A DNA stretch of 64,000 nt from Pseudomonas gregormendelii (GCF_017114825.1 NZ_JADEVO010000015.1:1-64000), one strand, 5' to 3'; counted from the stretch's first letter, positions 24,219 through 34,732 are shown. A program made the numbers and translations. Notes: generated from the letters alone by a model not told the origin.

Positions 24219-24905
24219 ATGGGTCAGAAAGTACATCCCATTGGCATTCGCCTGGGAATCGTCAAGGAGCACACCTCCGTCTGGTACGCAGACGGTCGGA
24301 CTTATGCGGACTATTTGTTCGCTGATCTGAAGGTGCGTGAGTATCTCCAAGACAAACTAAAAAGCGCGTCCGTAAGCCGTATCGATATCCATCGTCCGGC
24401 TCAAACAGCACGTATCACCATCCACACCGCTCGTCCAGGTATCGTTATCGGGAAGAAAGGTGAAGATGTTGAGAAACTGCGTCAGGACCTGACCAAGCAA
24501 ATGGGTGTGCCTGTGCACATCAATATCGAAGAAATCCGCAAGCCGGAGCTCGACGGTATGTTGGTTGCGCAGAGCGTAGCTCAGCAGCTGGAGCGTCGCG
24601 TAATGTTCCGTCGCGCTATGAAGCGCGCTGTACAGAACGCCATGCGCATTGGTGCCAAAGGCATCAAAATCCAAGTGAGCGGTCGTCTCGGCGGTGCTGA
24701 AATCGCACGTACTGAATGGTATCGCGAAGGTCGTGTGCCACTGCACACCCTGCGTGCCGACATCGACTATGCCAACTACGAAGCTCACACCACTTACGGT
24801 GTGATCGGTGTAAAGGTTTGGATCTTCAAAGGCGAAGTAATTGGTGGTCGCCAAGAAGAACTGAAACCACAAGCACCAGCGCCTCGTAAAAAAGCTGCTA
24901 AGTAA
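24219..24905 (+). CDS. rpsC: 30S ribosomal protein S3
   Basis: S3 (228 residues) lies at the mRNA entry channel with S4 and S5 and takes part in mRNA unwinding. The KH domain motif [17 protein letters not shown] is intact. The frame is open upstream into rplV, but ATG 24219 gives the family N-terminus [13 protein letters not shown] and has a GGAG site. The C-terminal tail is short, as in other pseudomonads. Confidence 0.97.
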
Positions 24906-24917
24906 GGGGTACGCCAA

Positions 24918-25331
24918 ATGTTGCAACCAAAGCGTACGAAGTTCCGCAAGCAGATGACTGGCCACAACCGTGGCTTGGCTCAGCGCGGTAGCAAAGTCAG
25001 CTTCGGCGAATATGCGCTGAAGTCTGTAGCTCGTGGTCGTCTCACCGCTCGTCAGATCGAGTCAGCGCGTCGTGCACTGACCCGTCACGTTAAACGTGGC
25101 GGCAAGATCTGGATCCGTGTATTCCCGGACAAGCCGATCTCCAAAAAGCCCCTCGAAGTTCGGATGGGTAAAGGTAAGGGTTCTGTGGAGTACTGGGTTG
25201 CCCAGATTCAGCCAGGCAAAGTCCTGTATGAAATCGAGGGTGTTACTGAAGAGCTGGCGCGTGAGGCATTTGCCTTGGCTGCTGCAAAGCTGCCGCTCGC
25301 CACCGCCTTCGTTAAACGGACGGTGATGTGA
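24918..25331 (+). CDS. rplP: 50S ribosomal protein L16
   Basis: L16 (137 residues) positions A-site tRNA on the 50S subunit. It begins [32 protein letters not shown] and the central [21 protein letters not shown] segment are canonical. The stop TGA shares its last base with the rpmC start. Confidence 0.97.
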   Translation: MLQPKRTKFRKQMTGHNRGLAQRGSKVSFGEYALKSVARGRLTARQIESARRALTRHVKRGGKIWIRVFPDKPISKKPLEVRMGKGKGSVEYWVAQIQPGKVLYEIEGVTEELAREAFALAAAKLPLATAFVKRTVM

Positions 25332-25522
25332 TGAAAGCGAACGAACTTCGTGAAAAAGACGCGCCGCAGCTTAACGAGCAACTGCTCGGCCTGCTGCGCG
25401 ACCAGTTCAATCTGCGCATGCAGAAAGCAACTGGCCAGTTGGGGCAGTCTCACCTGCTCCGGCAAGTTAAGCGTGACATCGCTCGCGTGAAGACTGTGCT
25501 CAAACAGCAGGCAGGTAAGTAA
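25331..25522 (+). CDS. rpmC: 50S ribosomal protein L29
   Basis: L29 (63 residues) is a two-helix protein next to L23 at the tunnel exit. [21 protein letters not shown] and the C-terminal [11 protein letters not shown] fit the family. An ATG three bases upstream is in frame, but 25331 (TGATG overlap with rplP) gives the standard N-terminus. Confidence 0.95.
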   Translation: MKANELREKDAPQLNEQLLGLLRDQFNLRMQKATGQLGQSHLLRQVKRDIARVKTVLKQQAGK

Positions 25523-25524
25523 TC

Positions 25525-25791
25525 ATGGCTGAAGCCGAAAAAACCGTCCGTACGCTGACTGGCCGTGTTGTCAGCGACAAAATGGACAAGACCATCACCG
25601 TTCTGATCGAGCGTCGCGTAAAGCACCCGATCTACGGTAAATACGTTAAGCGTTCGACTAAGCTGCACGCGCACGACGAAACCAATCAGTGCCACATCGG
25701 CGACAAAGTCACTATTCGTGAAACTCGTCCTTTGGCCAAGACCAAGTCTTGGGCGCTGGTTGATGTTCTCGAACGCGCTGTGGAAGTCTAA
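25525..25791 (+). CDS. rpsQ: 30S ribosomal protein S17
   Basis: S17 (88 residues) is an OB-fold primary binder of 16S rRNA. The motif [27 protein letters not shown] and the late [18 protein letters not shown] are typical. It is the last gene of the S10 operon; only 23 bases separate it from rplN and no terminator is seen between, so S10 and spc may be read together. Confidence 0.97.
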   Translation: MAEAEKTVRTLTGRVVSDKMDKTITVLIERRVKHPIYGKYVKRSTKLHAHDETNQCHIGDKVTIRETRPLAKTKSWALVDVLERAVEV

Positions 25792-25814
25792 GGACTAGGG
25801 GTCGGAGAAATTAT

Positions 25815-26183
25815 ATGATTCAGACTCAATCCATGCTCGATGTGGCCGATAACAGCGGCGCACGCCGCGTTATGTGCATCAAGGTGCTGGGTGGCTCCCA
25901 TCGTCGTTACGCTGGTATCGGTGACATCATCAAAGTTACCGTGAAGGAAGCAATTCCTCGCGGTAAAGTGAAAAAAGGCCAAGTGATGACTGCTGTTGTA
26001 GTCCGCACTCGTCACGGCGTACGCCGTGCTGATGGCTCCATTATCCGCTTTGATGGCAACGCTGCTGTTCTTCTGAACAACAAGCAAGAGCCGATCGGCA
26101 CCCGTATCTTTGGGCCAGTGACCCGTGAACTTCGTACTGAGAAGTTCATGAAGATCGTCTCGCTCGCCCCAGAAGTGCTGTAA
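25815..26183 (+). CDS. rplN: 50S ribosomal protein L14
   Basis: L14 (122 residues) lies at the subunit interface and binds the silencing factor RsfS. It begins [27 protein letters not shown], the family signature. First gene of the spc group. A GTCGGAG segment provides the ribosome site. Confidence 0.98.
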   Translation: MIQTQSMLDVADNSGARRVMCIKVLGGSHRRYAGIGDIIKVTVKEAIPRGKVKKGQVMTAVVVRTRHGVRRADGSIIRFDGNAAVLLNNKQEPIGTRIFGPVTRELRTEKFMKIVSLAPEVL

Positions 26184-26194
26184 GGAGATCCGAC

Positions 26195-26509
26195 ATGCAA
26201 AAGATTCGTCGTGACGACGAGATCATCGTGATCGCCGGCAAAGACAAAGGTAAGCGCGGTAAGGTGCTTAAGGTTCTCGCTAACAACCGTCTGGTTATTG
26301 GTGGTCTGAACCTGGTTAAGCGTCATACCAAGCCTAACCCGATGTCGGGCGTGCAAGGCGGTATCGTCGAAAAAGAAGCTCCACTGGACGCTTCTAACGT
26401 CGCCATTTTCAACGGCGAAACCAACAAGGCTGATCGCGTTGGTTTCAAAGTAGAAGACGGCAAGAAAATTCGTGTCTTCAAGTCGACCCAAAAAGCGGTT
26501 GATGCTTGA
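26195..26509 (+). CDS. rplX: 50S ribosomal protein L24
   Basis: L24 (104 residues) is an early 50S assembly protein with an N-terminal KOW motif ([22 protein letters not shown]). The loop [11 protein letters not shown] is conserved. It follows rplN by 11 bases with an AAGGAG site. Confidence 0.97.
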   Translation: MQKIRRDDEIIVIAGKDKGKRGKVLKVLANNRLVIGGLNLVKRHTKPNPMSGVQGGIVEKEAPLDASNVAIFNGETNKADRVGFKVEDGKKIRVFKSTQKAVDA

Positions 26510-26531
26510 ACACTGCTAGGTAGATGAGACC

Positions 26532-27071
26532 ATGGCACGACTAAAACAGATTTACTGGAAAGAAATCGCACCGAAGCTTAAGGAAGAACTTAAGCTTTCG
26601 AACGTGATGGAAGTTCCACGCGTTACAAAAATCACCCTGAACATGGGTCTGGGCGAAGCGGTCGGTGACAAAAAAGTCATCGAGCACGCTGTTGCCGACC
26701 TGGAAAAGATCACCGGTCAGAAAGTCGTTGTGACTTACGCTCGGAAATCCATCGCTGGCTTTAAAGTCCGTGAAGGTTGGCCGATCGGCGTCAAAGTGAC
26801 CCTGCGCCGTGAGCGTATGTACGAATTCCTGGATCGTCTGCTGTCGATCTCCCTGCCTCGGGTCCGCGACTTCCGCGGCCTGAATGCCAAGTCCTTCGAT
26901 GGTCGTGGTAACTACAGCATGGGCGTTAAAGAGCAGATCATCTTCCCGGAAATCGACTACGACAAGATCGATGCTCTCCGCGGTCTGGACATTACCCTGA
27001 CCACCACTGCCAAGAACGATGATGAAGGTCGCGCCCTGTTGCGTGCTTTCAAATTCCCGTTCCGCAACTGA
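26532..27071 (+). CDS. rplE: 50S ribosomal protein L5
   Basis: L5 (179 residues) carries 5S rRNA in the central protuberance together with L18. [29 protein letters not shown]-like segment at about residue 75 and the C-terminal [16 protein letters not shown] are family hallmarks. In E. coli S8 represses the spc operon by binding the mRNA near the rplE start; no obvious copy of that site could be confirmed here by eye. Confidence 0.97.
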   Translation: MARLKQIYWKEIAPKLKEELKLSNVMEVPRVTKITLNMGLGEAVGDKKVIEHAVADLEKITGQKVVVTYARKSIAGFKVREGWPIGVKVTLRRERMYEFLDRLLSISLPRVRDFRGLNAKSFDGRGNYSMGVKEQIIFPEIDYDKIDALRGLDITLTTTAKNDDEGRALLRAFKFPFRN

Positions 27072-27084
27072 TTGGAGTAGGAAA

Positions 27085-27390
27085 ATGGCCAAGATGAGCA
27101 TGAAAAACCGCGAGCTGAAACGTCAGCTCACGGTTGCCAAGTACGCCAAAAAGCGTGCAGCACTGAAAGCTATCATCGTTGATCTGAACGCAAGTCCAGA
27201 AGCGCGTTGGGAAGCTACAGTAGCTCTGCAGAAGCAGCCACGTGACGCAAGCGCCTCGCGCATGCGTAACCGCTGCCGCCTGACCGGTCGTCCACACGGC
27301 GTTTACCGCAAGTTCGGCCTCGGCCGTAACAAACTGCGTGAAGCTGCAATGCGTGGTGACGTACCTGGTCTGGTTAAAGCCAGCTGGTAA
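27085..27390 (+). CDS. rpsN: 30S ribosomal protein S14, zinc-free type
   Basis: S14 (101 residues) assembles late into the 30S head. It is the long C-minus form: only one cysteine (NRCRLTGRP) and no CxxC pairs, so no zinc ribbon. The ATG at 27085 after a GGAGTAGG site gives [14 protein letters not shown]; a start inside rplE is unlikely. It is followed by an unusually long 208-base gap before rpsH. Confidence 0.96.
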   Translation: MAKMSMKNRELKRQLTVAKYAKKRAALKAIIVDLNASPEARWEATVALQKQPRDASASRMRNRCRLTGRPHGVYRKFGLGRNKLREAAMRGDVPGLVKASW

Positions 27391-27453
27391 GTACTTTCGA
27401 AGTCCAGGTGGCCAGAATCGCAAGAGACTGACCGCCGGTGACCTAGAATCTGG

Positions 27454-27484
27454 AACAAGCCCCTTTTGGGGCTTGTTTCATTTC
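27454..27484 (+). terminator. Terminator inside the spc operon, after rpsN
   Basis: A perfect 10-base-pair stem (AACAAGCCCC / GGGGCTTGTT) with a TTTT loop followed by TCATTT. It lies 64 bases after rpsN in a gap where most gammaproteobacteria have almost no spacer. TAAAAT at 27496-27501 could be the -10 of a downstream promoter, but its -35 partner is weak. Confidence 0.75.
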
Positions 27485-27556
27485 CGGAGTATGTCTAAAA
27501 TACGCGGCTCGCCTGAGCCCGTGTGTTTTAGGCCCGGAGATTCTCGGCGACATATG

Positions 27557-27578
27557 TAGCCGCAAGGCTAATTTTTTT
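27557..27578 (+). promoter_or_regulatory. Attenuator-like hairpin just before rpsH
   Basis: TAGCC / GGCTA with a GCAA tetraloop, then A and seven Ts, ending six bases before the AGGAG ribosome site of rpsH. The form is that of a small intrinsic terminator; its closeness to the ribosome site suggests it could also act on translation of rpsH. Function is inferred from form only. Confidence 0.5.
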
Positions 27579-27598
27579 GTATTAGGAGCGTCTAGCCC

Positions 27599-27991
27599 AT
27601 GAGTATGCAGGACCCGTTAGCGGACATGCTAACTCGAATCCGTAATGCCCAGATGGCTGAAAAGTCCGTCGTAAGCATGCCTTCTTCCACGTTGAAGGTG
27701 GCTGTAGCTAAAGTCCTGAAGGACGAAGGTTACATCGCGGGTTATCAGATCAGCAGCGAAACAAAACCACTGCTGTCTATCGAGCTGAAATATTTCGAAG
27801 GCCGTCCGGTCATCGAAGAAGTGAAGCGCGTTAGCCGTCCAGGCCTGCGTCAGTACAAGTCCGTCGATGATCTGCCAAAAGTTCGTGGCGGTCTCGGTGT
27901 GTCTATCGTCTCCACCAACAAAGGTGTGATGACGGATCGTGCTGCGCGCGCTGCCGGTGTCGGCGGCGAAGTTCTTTGCACTGTGTTCTAA
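27599..27991 (+). CDS. rpsH: 30S ribosomal protein S8
   Basis: S8 (130 residues) organises the 16S central domain and in E. coli is the repressor of the spc operon. [18 protein letters not shown] at the N-terminus and [27 protein letters not shown] at the C-terminus (the rRNA-binding part) are canonical. An AGGAG site lies 10 bases upstream. The gap before it carries two hairpins, so S8 is a plausible candidate for autoregulation at this place. Confidence 0.97.
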   Translation: MSMQDPLADMLTRIRNAQMAEKSVVSMPSSTLKVAVAKVLKDEGYIAGYQISSETKPLLSIELKYFEGRPVIEEVKRVSRPGLRQYKSVDDLPKVRGGLGVSIVSTNKGVMTDRAARAAGVGGEVLCTVF

Positions 27992-28003
27992 GGGGGGATA
28001 AGC

Positions 28004-28537
28004 ATGTCACGCGTCGCTAAGAACCCCGTTAAGCTGCCAGCCGGTGTCGAAGTCAAATTCGCAGGCCAACAGCTTTCGGTGAAGGGTGCCAAGGGCACTC
28101 TCGAACTGAACATCCATTCGTCCGTTGAGATCGTTGAAGAAGCTGGTGAGCTGCGTTTCGCTGCTCGCAATGGCGATCAACAAACTCGCGCAATGGCTGG
28201 TACCACTCGTGCGTTGGTAAACAACATGGTCAAAGGCGTAAGCCAAGGCTTCGAGCGCAAGCTCCAGCTGGTCGGTGTTGGTTACAAAGCGCAAGCAAAA
28301 GGCACAGTGCTGAATCTGGCTCTTGGCTTCTCGCACCCAGTGGATTATGAACTGCCGGAAGGCATCACCGCTGAGACTCCTAGCCAGACCGATATCCTGA
28401 TCAAGGGCATCGACAAGCAGCTGGTAGGTCAAGTGGCCGCCGAGATCCGCGACTTCCGTCCACCAGAGCCGTACAAAGGCAAAGGTGTGCGCTACGCGGA
28501 CGAAGTCGTCCGTCGTAAAGAAGCCAAGAAGAAGTAG
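28004..28537 (+). CDS. rplF: 50S ribosomal protein L6
   Basis: L6 (177 residues), two similar alpha/beta domains near the GTPase-associated region and the sarcin-ricin loop. [19 protein letters not shown] starts the protein; [22 protein letters not shown] ends it. It follows rpsH by 12 bases with a GGGGG-rich ribosome site. Confidence 0.97.
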   Translation: MSRVAKNPVKLPAGVEVKFAGQQLSVKGAKGTLELNIHSSVEIVEEAGELRFAARNGDQQTRAMAGTTRALVNNMVKGVSQGFERKLQLVGVGYKAQAKGTVLNLALGFSHPVDYELPEGITAETPSQTDILIKGIDKQLVGQVAAEIRDFRPPEPYKGKGVRYADEVVRRKEAKKK

Positions 28538-28547
28538 GGCATAGCAA

Positions 28548-28898
28548 ATGACCGACAAAAAAGTTACTCGACTGCGTCGCGCTCGCAAAGCACGCCTGAA
28601 AATGCACGAACTCGAAGTCGTGCGTCTCTGCGTGTTCCGCTCGTCGCAGCATATTTACGCCCAGGTCATTTCGGCCGACGGCGCCAAAGTTCTGGCATCC
28701 GCCTCGACTTTGGATAAAGAACTGCGTGATGGTGCCACTGGCAACATCGACGCGGCCACTAAGGTTGGCCAGCTGGTCGCTACGCGTGCTAAGGCCGCTG
28801 GCGTCTCGCAAGTGGCTTTCGACCGCTCTGGCTTCAAGTACCACGGCCGCGTTAAAGCGCTGGCTGATGCTGCTCGTGAAGCTGGGCTGGAGTTCTAA
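28548..28898 (+). CDS. rplR: 50S ribosomal protein L18
   Basis: L18 (116 residues) binds 5S rRNA with L5. The basic N-terminus ([16 protein letters not shown]) and the central [17 protein letters not shown] strand are typical, as is the C-terminal [23 protein letters not shown]. Ten bases separate it from rplF. Confidence 0.97.
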   Translation: MTDKKVTRLRRARKARLKMHELEVVRLCVFRSSQHIYAQVISADGAKVLASASTLDKELRDGATGNIDAATKVGQLVATRAKAAGVSQVAFDRSGFKYHGRVKALADAAREAGLEF

Positions 28899-28901
28899 GT
28901 T

Positions 28902-29402
28902 ATGTCAAATAACGACCAAAAGCGCGACGAAGGCTACATCGAGAAGCTGGTTCAAGTTAACCGCGTAGCCAAAACCGTTAAAGGCGGCCGTATCTTCACT
29001 TTCACCGCGTTGACCGTGGTTGGTGATGGTAAAGGGCGCGTTGGCTTCGGCCGTGGCAAGTCGCGTGAAGTGCCTGCTGCGATCCAGAAGGCAATGGAAG
29101 CTGCTCGCCGCAACATGATCCAAGTTGACCTGAACGGCACCACTCTGCAGTACGCAATGAAGTCCGCTCACGGCGCTTCGAAGGTGTACATGCAGCCTGC
29201 TTCTGAAGGTACCGGTATCATCGCTGGCGGCGCTATGCGTGCTGTCCTCGAGGTTGCTGGCGTTCAGAACGTTCTGGCCAAGTGCTATGGCTCGACTAAC
29301 CCGGTAAACGTGGTTCACGCCACTTTCAAAGGTTTGAAAGCTATGCAGTCTCCTGAATCCATTGCCGCCAAGCGTGGCAAAAGCGTCAAGGAGATCTTCT
29401 GA
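28902..29402 (+). CDS. rpsE: 30S ribosomal protein S5
   Basis: S5 (166 residues) affects decoding accuracy and the mRNA entry helicase. The double-stranded RNA-binding fold begins at about residue 10 ([19 protein letters not shown]) with [18 protein letters not shown], the loop where spectinomycin-resistance changes occur; it is wild type. It begins three bases after rplR. Confidence 0.97.
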   Translation: MSNNDQKRDEGYIEKLVQVNRVAKTVKGGRIFTFTALTVVGDGKGRVGFGRGKSREVPAAIQKAMEAARRNMIQVDLNGTTLQYAMKSAHGASKVYMQPASEGTGIIAGGAMRAVLEVAGVQNVLAKCYGSTNPVNVVHATFKGLKAMQSPESIAAKRGKSVKEIF

Positions 29403-29404
29403 TC

Positions 29405-29581
29405 ATGGCTACCGTTAAAGTAACGCTGATCAAAAGCATGACCGGCCGCATCCCTAACCACAAACTGTGCGTTAAGGGTCTGGGTCTGCGTCGCATCGGT
29501 CACACTGTAGAAGTACTTGATACTCCCGAGAATCGCGGGATGATCAACAAGGCTTACTACATGCTGCGTGTCGAGGGTTAA
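29405..29581 (+). CDS. rpmD: 50S ribosomal protein L30
   Basis: A 58-residue protein, [18 protein letters not shown]..., ending MLRVEG. Two helices and three strands typical of L30 are apparent; it contacts 23S and 5S rRNA helices. It starts two bases after rpsE (TGATCATG) and ends three bases before rplO, so it is certainly part of the spc operon. Confidence 0.97.
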   Translation: MATVKVTLIKSMTGRIPNHKLCVKGLGLRRIGHTVEVLDTPENRGMINKAYYMLRVEG

Positions 29582-29584
29582 TCG

Positions 29585-30022
29585 ATGAAACTCAATGATC
29601 TGAGTCCAGCGCCGGGTTCCCGTCGCGAAAAGCATCGTCCGGGCCGTGGTATCGGTAGTGGTTTGGGCAAGACCGGTGGCCGTGGCCACAAAGGTCAGTC
29701 CTCCCGCTCCGGTGGCACCATTGCTCCAGGCTTTGAAGGCGGTCAACAGCCGCTGCATCGTCGCCTGCCGAAGTTCGGTTTCGTTTCCCTGAAAGCCATG
29801 GACCGCGCAGAAGTGCGTCTGTCCGAGCTGGCTAAAGTGGAAGGCGACATCGTCACCGTGCAGTCCCTGAAAGATGCCAACGTGATCAACGTCAACGTTC
29901 AGCGTGTGAAAATCATGCTGTCCGGCGAAGTTACTCGCGCTGTTACCATCGGAAAGGGAATCGGCGCCACCAAAGGTGCGCGTGCGGCTATCGAAGCAGC
30001 TGGCGGCAAGTTCGAGGAATAA
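29585..30022 (+). CDS. rplO: 50S ribosomal protein L15
   Basis: L15 (145 residues) is a late assembly protein with a long glycine- and arginine-rich N-terminal extension ([25 protein letters not shown]) running into the 23S core, followed by a globular domain. The stop codon TAA is followed immediately by the secY ATG. Confidence 0.97.
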   Translation: MKLNDLSPAPGSRREKHRPGRGIGSGLGKTGGRGHKGQSSRSGGTIAPGFEGGQQPLHRRLPKFGFVSLKAMDRAEVRLSELAKVEGDIVTVQSLKDANVINVNVQRVKIMLSGEVTRAVTIGKGIGATKGARAAIEAAGGKFEE

Positions 30023-31351
30023 ATGGCTAAGCAAGGTGCTCTCTCTGCGCTCGGCAAAGGCGGTATGTCTGAACTCTGGGCTCGTCTGCGTTTTCTGTTC
30101 CTGGCGATTATCGTCTACCGAATAGGCGCACACATCCCGGTTCCAGGTATCAACCCGGACCGACTCGCGGACCTGTTTCGACAGAATGAGGGGACCATTC
30201 TTAGCTTGTTCAACATGTTTTCCGGCGGCGCGCTGGAGCGGATGAGCATCTTTGCACTGGGGATCATGCCGTACATTTCGGCATCGATCATCATGCAACT
30301 GATGACAGCCGTCAGCCCGCAGCTGGAGCAGTTGAAGAAGGAAGGTGAAGCTGGGCGTCGCAAGATTGCCCAGTACACCCGCTACGGCACTGTCGTCCTC
30401 GCTCTCGTTCAGGCAATTGGCATGTCCATTGGTCTGGCGGGGCAGGGCGTATCGTTCACTGGTGACTTTGGCTTCCATTTCGTCGCGGTATCCACTTTTG
30501 TGGCTGGTGCGATGTTCATGATGTGGCTGGGTGAGCAGATTACTGAGCGTGGTGTTGGCAACGGTATCTCGATGTTGATTTTCGCAGGTATCGTCGCCGG
30601 TCTTCCGAGAGCGATCGGGCAGTCTTTCGAGTCTGCGCGTCAGGGTGATATCAACATTTTCGCCCTGGTTGCGATCGGTTTGCTGGCAGTAGCGATTATC
30701 GGTTTTGTGGTGTTCATTGAGCGTGGCCAGCGTCGTATTGCTGTTCACTACGCCAAGCGTCAGCAGGGCCGCAAGGTCTTCGCTGCGCAGACTAGCCACT
30801 TGCCGCTGAAGGTGAACATGGCCGGTGTTATTCCGGCTATTTTCGCGAGCAGCATTTTGCTGTTCCCGGCTTCGTTGGGTACCTGGTTCGGTCAGTCTGA
30901 AGGTATGGGCTGGTTGCAGGACATCTCGCAGTCGATCGCTCCTGGTCAGCCGTTGAATATTCTGCTGTTTAGTGCAGGGATTATTTTCTTCTGCTTCTTC
31001 TATACGGCGTTGATGTTCAATCCGAAAGACGTAGCGGAAAACCTGAAGAAGTCCGGTGCCTTTATTCCGGGCATCCGTCCAGGCGAGCAGTCGGCGCGCT
31101 ACATTGATGGCGTTCTGACGCGTTTGACCCTGTTCGGTGCTCTATATATGACGGCCGTGTGCCTGCTGCCCCAGTTCCTGGTGGTTGCGGCAAACGTTCC
31201 GTTCTACCTTGGCGGGACCTCGTTGCTGATCGTCGTCGTGGTTGTGATGGACTTCATGTCCCAAGTACAATCGCACCTCGTTTCGCACCAGTACGAATCC
31301 CTGATGAAGAAAGCCAACCTGAAGGGTTACGGCAGCGGAATGTTGCGCTGA
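30023..31351 (+). CDS. secY: Preprotein translocase subunit SecY
   Basis: SecY (442 residues) is the ten-span channel protein of SecYEG. Signature motifs [14 protein letters not shown] near residue 80 (lateral gate, helix 2) and the cytoplasmic loops 4 and 5 rich in Arg/Lys ([19 protein letters not shown]) are present. It follows rplO with no spacer, a translational coupling common in spc operons. Confidence 0.98.
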   Translation: MAKQGALSALGKGGMSELWARLRFLFLAIIVYRIGAHIPVPGINPDRLADLFRQNEGTILSLFNMFSGGALERMSIFALGIMPYISASIIMQLMTAVSPQLEQLKKEGEAGRRKIAQYTRYGTVVLALVQAIGMSIGLAGQGVSFTGDFGFHFVAVSTFVAGAMFMMWLGEQITERGVGNGISMLIFAGIVAGLPRAIGQSFESARQGDINIFALVAIGLLAVAIIGFVVFIERGQRRIAVHYAKRQQGRKVFAAQTSHLPLKVNMAGVIPAIFASSILLFPASLGTWFGQSEGMGWLQDISQSIAPGQPLNILLFSAGIIFFCFFYTALMFNPKDVAENLKKSGAFIPGIRPGEQSARYIDGVLTRLTLFGALYMTAVCLLPQFLVVAANVPFYLGGTSLLIVVVVVMDFMSQVQSHLVSHQYESLMKKANLKGYGSGMLR

Positions 31352-31378
31352 GTACCCATAAGGTTCGAGGAGTTGGTG

Positions 31379-31495
31379 ATGAAAGTTCGTGCATCGGTGA
31401 AAAAGCTGTGCCGTAACTGCAAGATTATTCGCCGCGAAGGTGTTGTTCGAGTAATTTGCAGCGCGGAACCGCGTCACAAACAGCGCCAAGGCTGA
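31379..31495 (+). CDS. rpmJ: 50S ribosomal protein L36, zinc-binding form
   Basis: A 38-residue protein beginning [15 protein letters not shown] and ending HKQRQG. It has the zinc ribbon C-x2-C-x12-C-x4-H (Cys 11, 14, 27, His 32). This is the zinc-containing C-plus form; in zinc shortage bacteria replace it by a C-minus copy, which is not in this window. It lies between secY and a terminator, ahead of rpsM. Confidence 0.96.
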
Positions 31496-31513
31496 GTGTG
31501 ATTGTGCTTCAAG

Positions 31514-31545
31514 CCCGGTAGCTAGTGCGCTACCGGGTTGATTAT
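31514..31545 (+). terminator. Terminator between rpmJ and rpsM
   Basis: CCCGGTAGC / GCTACCGGG, nine perfect pairs with a TAGTGC loop, followed by a broken T-tract (TTGATTATTTGTTATT). It marks a boundary between the spc and alpha groups, possibly leaky. Confidence 0.75.
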
Positions 31546-31625
31546 TTGTTATTACAGCGATATTATCTCGCGCCCTATTTCTTGGCTTCCGGGGCGTAGG
31601 TAGCTGTCAATTGGAGTCCCACTGA

Positions 31626-31982
31626 ATGGCCCGTATTGCAGGCGTTAACATTCCAGATAACAAGCATACTGTTATCTCGCTGACCTACATCTATGGTGTT
31701 GGTCGCACTACTGCGCAGAAAATTTGCGTGGTTGCTGGGGTAAACCCAGCCGCTAAGATCAAGGATCTGAGCGACGAGCAGATTGAATTGCTGCGTGGCG
31801 AAGTGGCGAAGTTCACCACTGAAGGTGACCTGCGTCGCGAAATCAACATGAAAATCAAGCGTTTGATGGACCTCGGTTGCTATCGCGGTCTGCGTCATCG
31901 TCGTGGTCTTCCAGTGCGCGGTCAGCGTACCAAGACTAACGCGCGTACCCGTAAAGGTCCGCGTAAGCCGATCCGCAAGTAA
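31626..31982 (+). CDS. rpsM: 30S ribosomal protein S13
   Basis: S13 (118 residues) forms bridges B1a/B1b to the 50S subunit and touches P-site t[29 protein letters not shown] and the C-terminal [25 protein letters not shown] are canonical. First gene of the alpha group; in E. coli S4 represses this operon at the rpsM start. Confidence 0.97.
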   Translation: MARIAGVNIPDNKHTVISLTYIYGVGRTTAQKICVVAGVNPAAKIKDLSDEQIELLRGEVAKFTTEGDLRREINMKIKRLMDLGCYRGLRHRRGLPVRGQRTKTNARTRKGPRKPIRK

Positions 31983-32012
31983 TCGCCCCAGCGAATCGAC
32001 AGGAAAATTATC

Positions 32013-32402
32013 ATGGCAAAACCTGCTGCTCGTCCTCGTAAAAAAGTTAAAAAGACAGTGGTTGATGGCATCGCCCACATCCATGCTTCTTTTAACAACA
32101 CAATCGTGACCATCACCGACCGTCAAGGTAACGCGCTTTCTTGGGCTACCTCCGGTGGTTCGGGTTTCCGCGGTTCCCGCAAGTCCACCCCGTTTGCTGC
32201 TCAAGTAGCTGCTGAACGTGCTGGTCAAGCTGCGCTGGAATACGGCCTGAAAAACCTCGACGTTAACGTCAAGGGTCCAGGTCCAGGTCGTGAGTCTGCT
32301 GTCCGTGCTTTGAACGGCTGTGGCTATAAGATCGCCAGCATCACCGACGTGACGCCAATCCCGCACAACGGGTGCCGTCCGCCGAAGAAGCGCCGCGTGT
32401 AA
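32013..32402 (+). CDS. rpsK: 30S ribosomal protein S11
   Basis: S11 (129 residues) lies on the platform near the Shine-Dalgarno helix. [41 protein letters not shown] is the family core, given here only in part as [12 protein letters not shown] and [12 protein letters not shown]. The C-terminus [13 protein letters not shown] is conserved. Confidence 0.97.
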   Translation: MAKPAARPRKKVKKTVVDGIAHIHASFNNTIVTITDRQGNALSWATSGGSGFRGSRKSTPFAAQVAAERAGQAALEYGLKNLDVNVKGPGPGRESAVRALNGCGYKIASITDVTPIPHNGCRPPKKRRV

Positions 32403-32420
32403 TCCAGGAGATTGTAAAGA

Positions 32421-33041
32421 ATGGCTCGTTACATTGGTCCAAAATGCAAACTCGCTCGTCGCGAAGGCACCGATCTCTTCCTGAAGAGCGGCGTGCGCGC
32501 GATCGAATCGAAGTGCAACATTGAAGCAGCACCTGGTATCCACGGCCAACGCCGCGGTCGCCAGTCCGATTACGGCACCCAACTGCGTGAAAAGCAGAAG
32601 GTCCGTCGTATCTACGGCGTTCTCGAGCGTCAATTCAGCGGCTACTACAAAGAAGCTGCTGGCAAGAAAGGTGCAACCGGTGAAAACCTGCTGCAACTGC
32701 TCGAATGCCGTCTGGACAACGTTGTATACCGTATGGGCTTTGGTTCGACTCGTGCCGAATCCCGTCAGCTGGTATCGCACAAATCCGTAAGCGTTAACGG
32801 TCAGACCGTAAACGTGCCGTCGTACCAGGTTTGTGCTGGTGACGTGGTCGCGATTCGCGAGAAAGCAAAGAACCAACTTCGCATTGTCCAAGCTCTCGAT
32901 CTGTGTGCCCAACGTGGCCGCGTAGAATGGGTAGAAGTAGACACTGAGAAGAAGTCGGGCGTTTTCAAGAACGTTCCAGCTCGCAGTGATCTGTCCGCCG
33001 ACATCAACGAAAGCCTGATTGTCGAGCTCTACTCCAAGTAA
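32421..33041 (+). CDS. rpsD: 30S ribosomal protein S4
   Basis: S4 (206 residues) starts 30S assembly and in E. coli represses the alpha operon. The C-terminal S4 RNA-binding domain ([26 protein letters not shown] in the family; [14 protein letters not shown] visible here) is intact. It is the zinc-free form, without the N-terminal four-cysteine cluster. Confidence 0.97.
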   Translation: MARYIGPKCKLARREGTDLFLKSGVRAIESKCNIEAAPGIHGQRRGRQSDYGTQLREKQKVRRIYGVLERQFSGYYKEAAGKKGATGENLLQLLECRLDNVVYRMGFGSTRAESRQLVSHKSVSVNGQTVNVPSYQVCAGDVVAIREKAKNQLRIVQALDLCAQRGRVEWVEVDTEKKSGVFKNVPARSDLSADINESLIVELYSK

Positions 33042-33063
33042 GGGCTAGAAAATAGGTGCATCC

Positions 33064-34065
33064 ATGCAGATTTCGGTAAATGAGTTCCTGACACCCCGCC
33101 ATATTGATGTGCAGGTTGTCAGTCCAACCCGCGCCAAGATCACTCTCGAGCCTCTCGAGCGTGGTTTCGGCCACACCCTGGGCAACGCGCTGCGACGCAT
33201 CCTGTTGTCCTCAATGCCCGGCTGTGCAGTAGTCGAGGCCGAGATTGACGGTGTACTCCATGAGTACAGCGCCATCGAAGGCGTACAGGAAGACGTAATT
33301 GAAATCCTGTTGAACCTTAAAGGTCTGGCTATCAAGCTGCACGGTCGTGACGAAGTTACGCTGACCTTGTCGAAGAAGGGTTCGGGGGTGGTTACCGCTG
33401 CCGATATTCAGCTGGATCATGATGTCGAGATCGTTAACCCCGATCACGTAATCGCTAACCTGGCGTCTAACGGCGCCCTGAACATGAAGCTCACCGTAGC
33501 TCGTGGTCGTGGTTATGAACCGGCAGACTCGCGTCAGAGCGATGAAGACGAAAGCCGCAGCATCGGTCGCTTGCAGCTTGACTCTTCGTTCAGCCCGGTT
33601 CGCCGTATCGCATACGTGGTGGAAAACGCCCGTGTCGAGCAGCGTACTAACCTGGACAAGCTGGTTATTGATCTGGAGACCAACGGTACCCTGGATCCTG
33701 AAGAGGCTATCCGCCGTGCTGCAACCATCCTGCAACAGCAGTTGGCTGCGTTCGTCGATCTCAAAGGTGACAGTGAGCCAGTGGTTATCGAGCAGGAAGA
33801 CGAGATCGATCCGATCCTGCTTCGCCCGGTTGACGATCTGGAACTGACTGTACGTTCGGCTAACTGCCTTAAGGCGGAAAACATCTACTACATCGGTGAC
33901 CTGATTCAGCGTACCGAAGTAGAGCTGTTGAAGACTCCGAACCTTGGCAAGAAATCCTTGACTGAAATCAAGGACGTTCTGGCCTCCCGCGGTCTGTCCC
34001 TCGGCATGCGCCTCGACAACTGGCCGCCTGCAAGTCTTAAGAAGGACGACAAGGCGACTGCCTGA
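33064..34065 (+). CDS. rpoA: DNA-directed RNA polymerase subunit alpha
   Basis: Alpha (333 residues) dimerises through its N-terminal domain (about 1-235; [20 protein letters not shown]) to start enzyme assembly. Its C-terminal domain (about 250-320) binds UP elements and activators, with [20 protein letters not shown] and [13 protein letters not shown] containing the DNA-contact arginine and lysines. It lies between rpsD and rplQ. Confidence 0.99.
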   Translation: MQISVNEFLTPRHIDVQVVSPTRAKITLEPLERGFGHTLGNALRRILLSSMPGCAVVEAEIDGVLHEYSAIEGVQEDVIEILLNLKGLAIKLHGRDEVTLTLSKKGSGVVTAADIQLDHDVEIVNPDHVIANLASNGALNMKLTVARGRGYEPADSRQSDEDESRSIGRLQLDSSFSPVRRIAYVVENARVEQRTNLDKLVIDLETNGTLDPEEAIRRAATILQQQLAAFVDLKGDSEPVVIEQEDEIDPILLRPVDDLELTVRSANCLKAENIYYIGDLIQRTEVELLKTPNLGKKSLTEIKDVLASRGLSLGMRLDNWPPASLKKDDKATA

Positions 34066-34107
34066 TCGTCGTAATCACCGAACGTTGTGTTTGGTAAGGA
34101 ATGAACC

Positions 34108-34494
34108 ATGCGTCATCGTAAAAGTGGTCGTCACCTGAGCCGCACCAGCTCGCACCGCAAGGCCATGTTTCAAAACATGGCGGTGTCGCTGTTCGAGCAC
34201 GAGCTGATCAAAACTACACTGCCAAAAGCTAAAGAACTGCGTCGCGTTGCTGAGCCGCTGATCACTTTGGCCAAGACAGACAGCCTGGCTAACCGCCGTC
34301 TGGCTTTCGACCGTACTCGTTCGAAAGCTATCGTTGGTAAGCTCTTCAACGACCTGGGCAAGCGTTACGCTACCCGTGAGGGTGGCTACCTGCGCATCCT
34401 CAAGTGCGGTTTCCGCACGGGTGACAACGCGCCTATGGCGTACGTTGAGTTGGTTGATCGTCCAGTTGGCGGTGAAGCTGTATCCGCTGAGTAA
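34108..34494 (+). CDS. rplQ: 50S ribosomal protein L17
   Basis: L17 (128 residues) starts [20 protein letters not shown] and sits near the tunnel exit. It is the last gene of the alpha operon and of the 34-kb core block; a strong terminator follows 20 bases later. Confidence 0.98.
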   Translation: MRHRKSGRHLSRTSSHRKAMFQNMAVSLFEHELIKTTLPKAKELRRVAEPLITLAKTDSLANRRLAFDRTRSKAIVGKLFNDLGKRYATREGGYLRILKCGFRTGDNAPMAYVELVDRPVGGEAVSAE

Positions 34495-34514
34495 GACGTC
34501 AGTCTGAAACGAAG

Positions 34515-34539
34515 AACCGGGCCTAGTGCCCGGTTTTTT
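34515..34539 (+). terminator. Terminator of the alpha operon
   Basis: AACCGGGC / GCCCGGTT stem with a five-base CTAGT loop followed by TTTT. The remaining gap to katA (about 190 bases) is AT-rich between 34600 and 34665 and presumably holds the katA promoter. Confidence 0.9.
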
Positions 34540-34732
34540 GTGCCTGCAAGAAATGCATCGCTCGTACAAGCTCCCTATGGTGGTTACGGTCATTATTCGG
34601 TCGGGACTGTTGTTAGTATTTTTCTATTGATTGTCGCAAATTAATGAATTTGTAGATTAGGCGATCAACGGTAATACTCGTCTCAAGCCGATTAGCCGGC
34701 AAGATCCAGACCTGATATAGGAAGCACACCGC

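Noticed and set aside
34600-34665. Possible OxyR site in the AT-rich region before katA
   Set aside because: Several GAT/ATC-like tetranucleotides appear at roughly 10-11 base spacing, but the match to the four-part ATAG-N7-CTAT pattern is poor by eye. OxyR control of katA is plausible from P. aeruginosa but not shown by this sequence.
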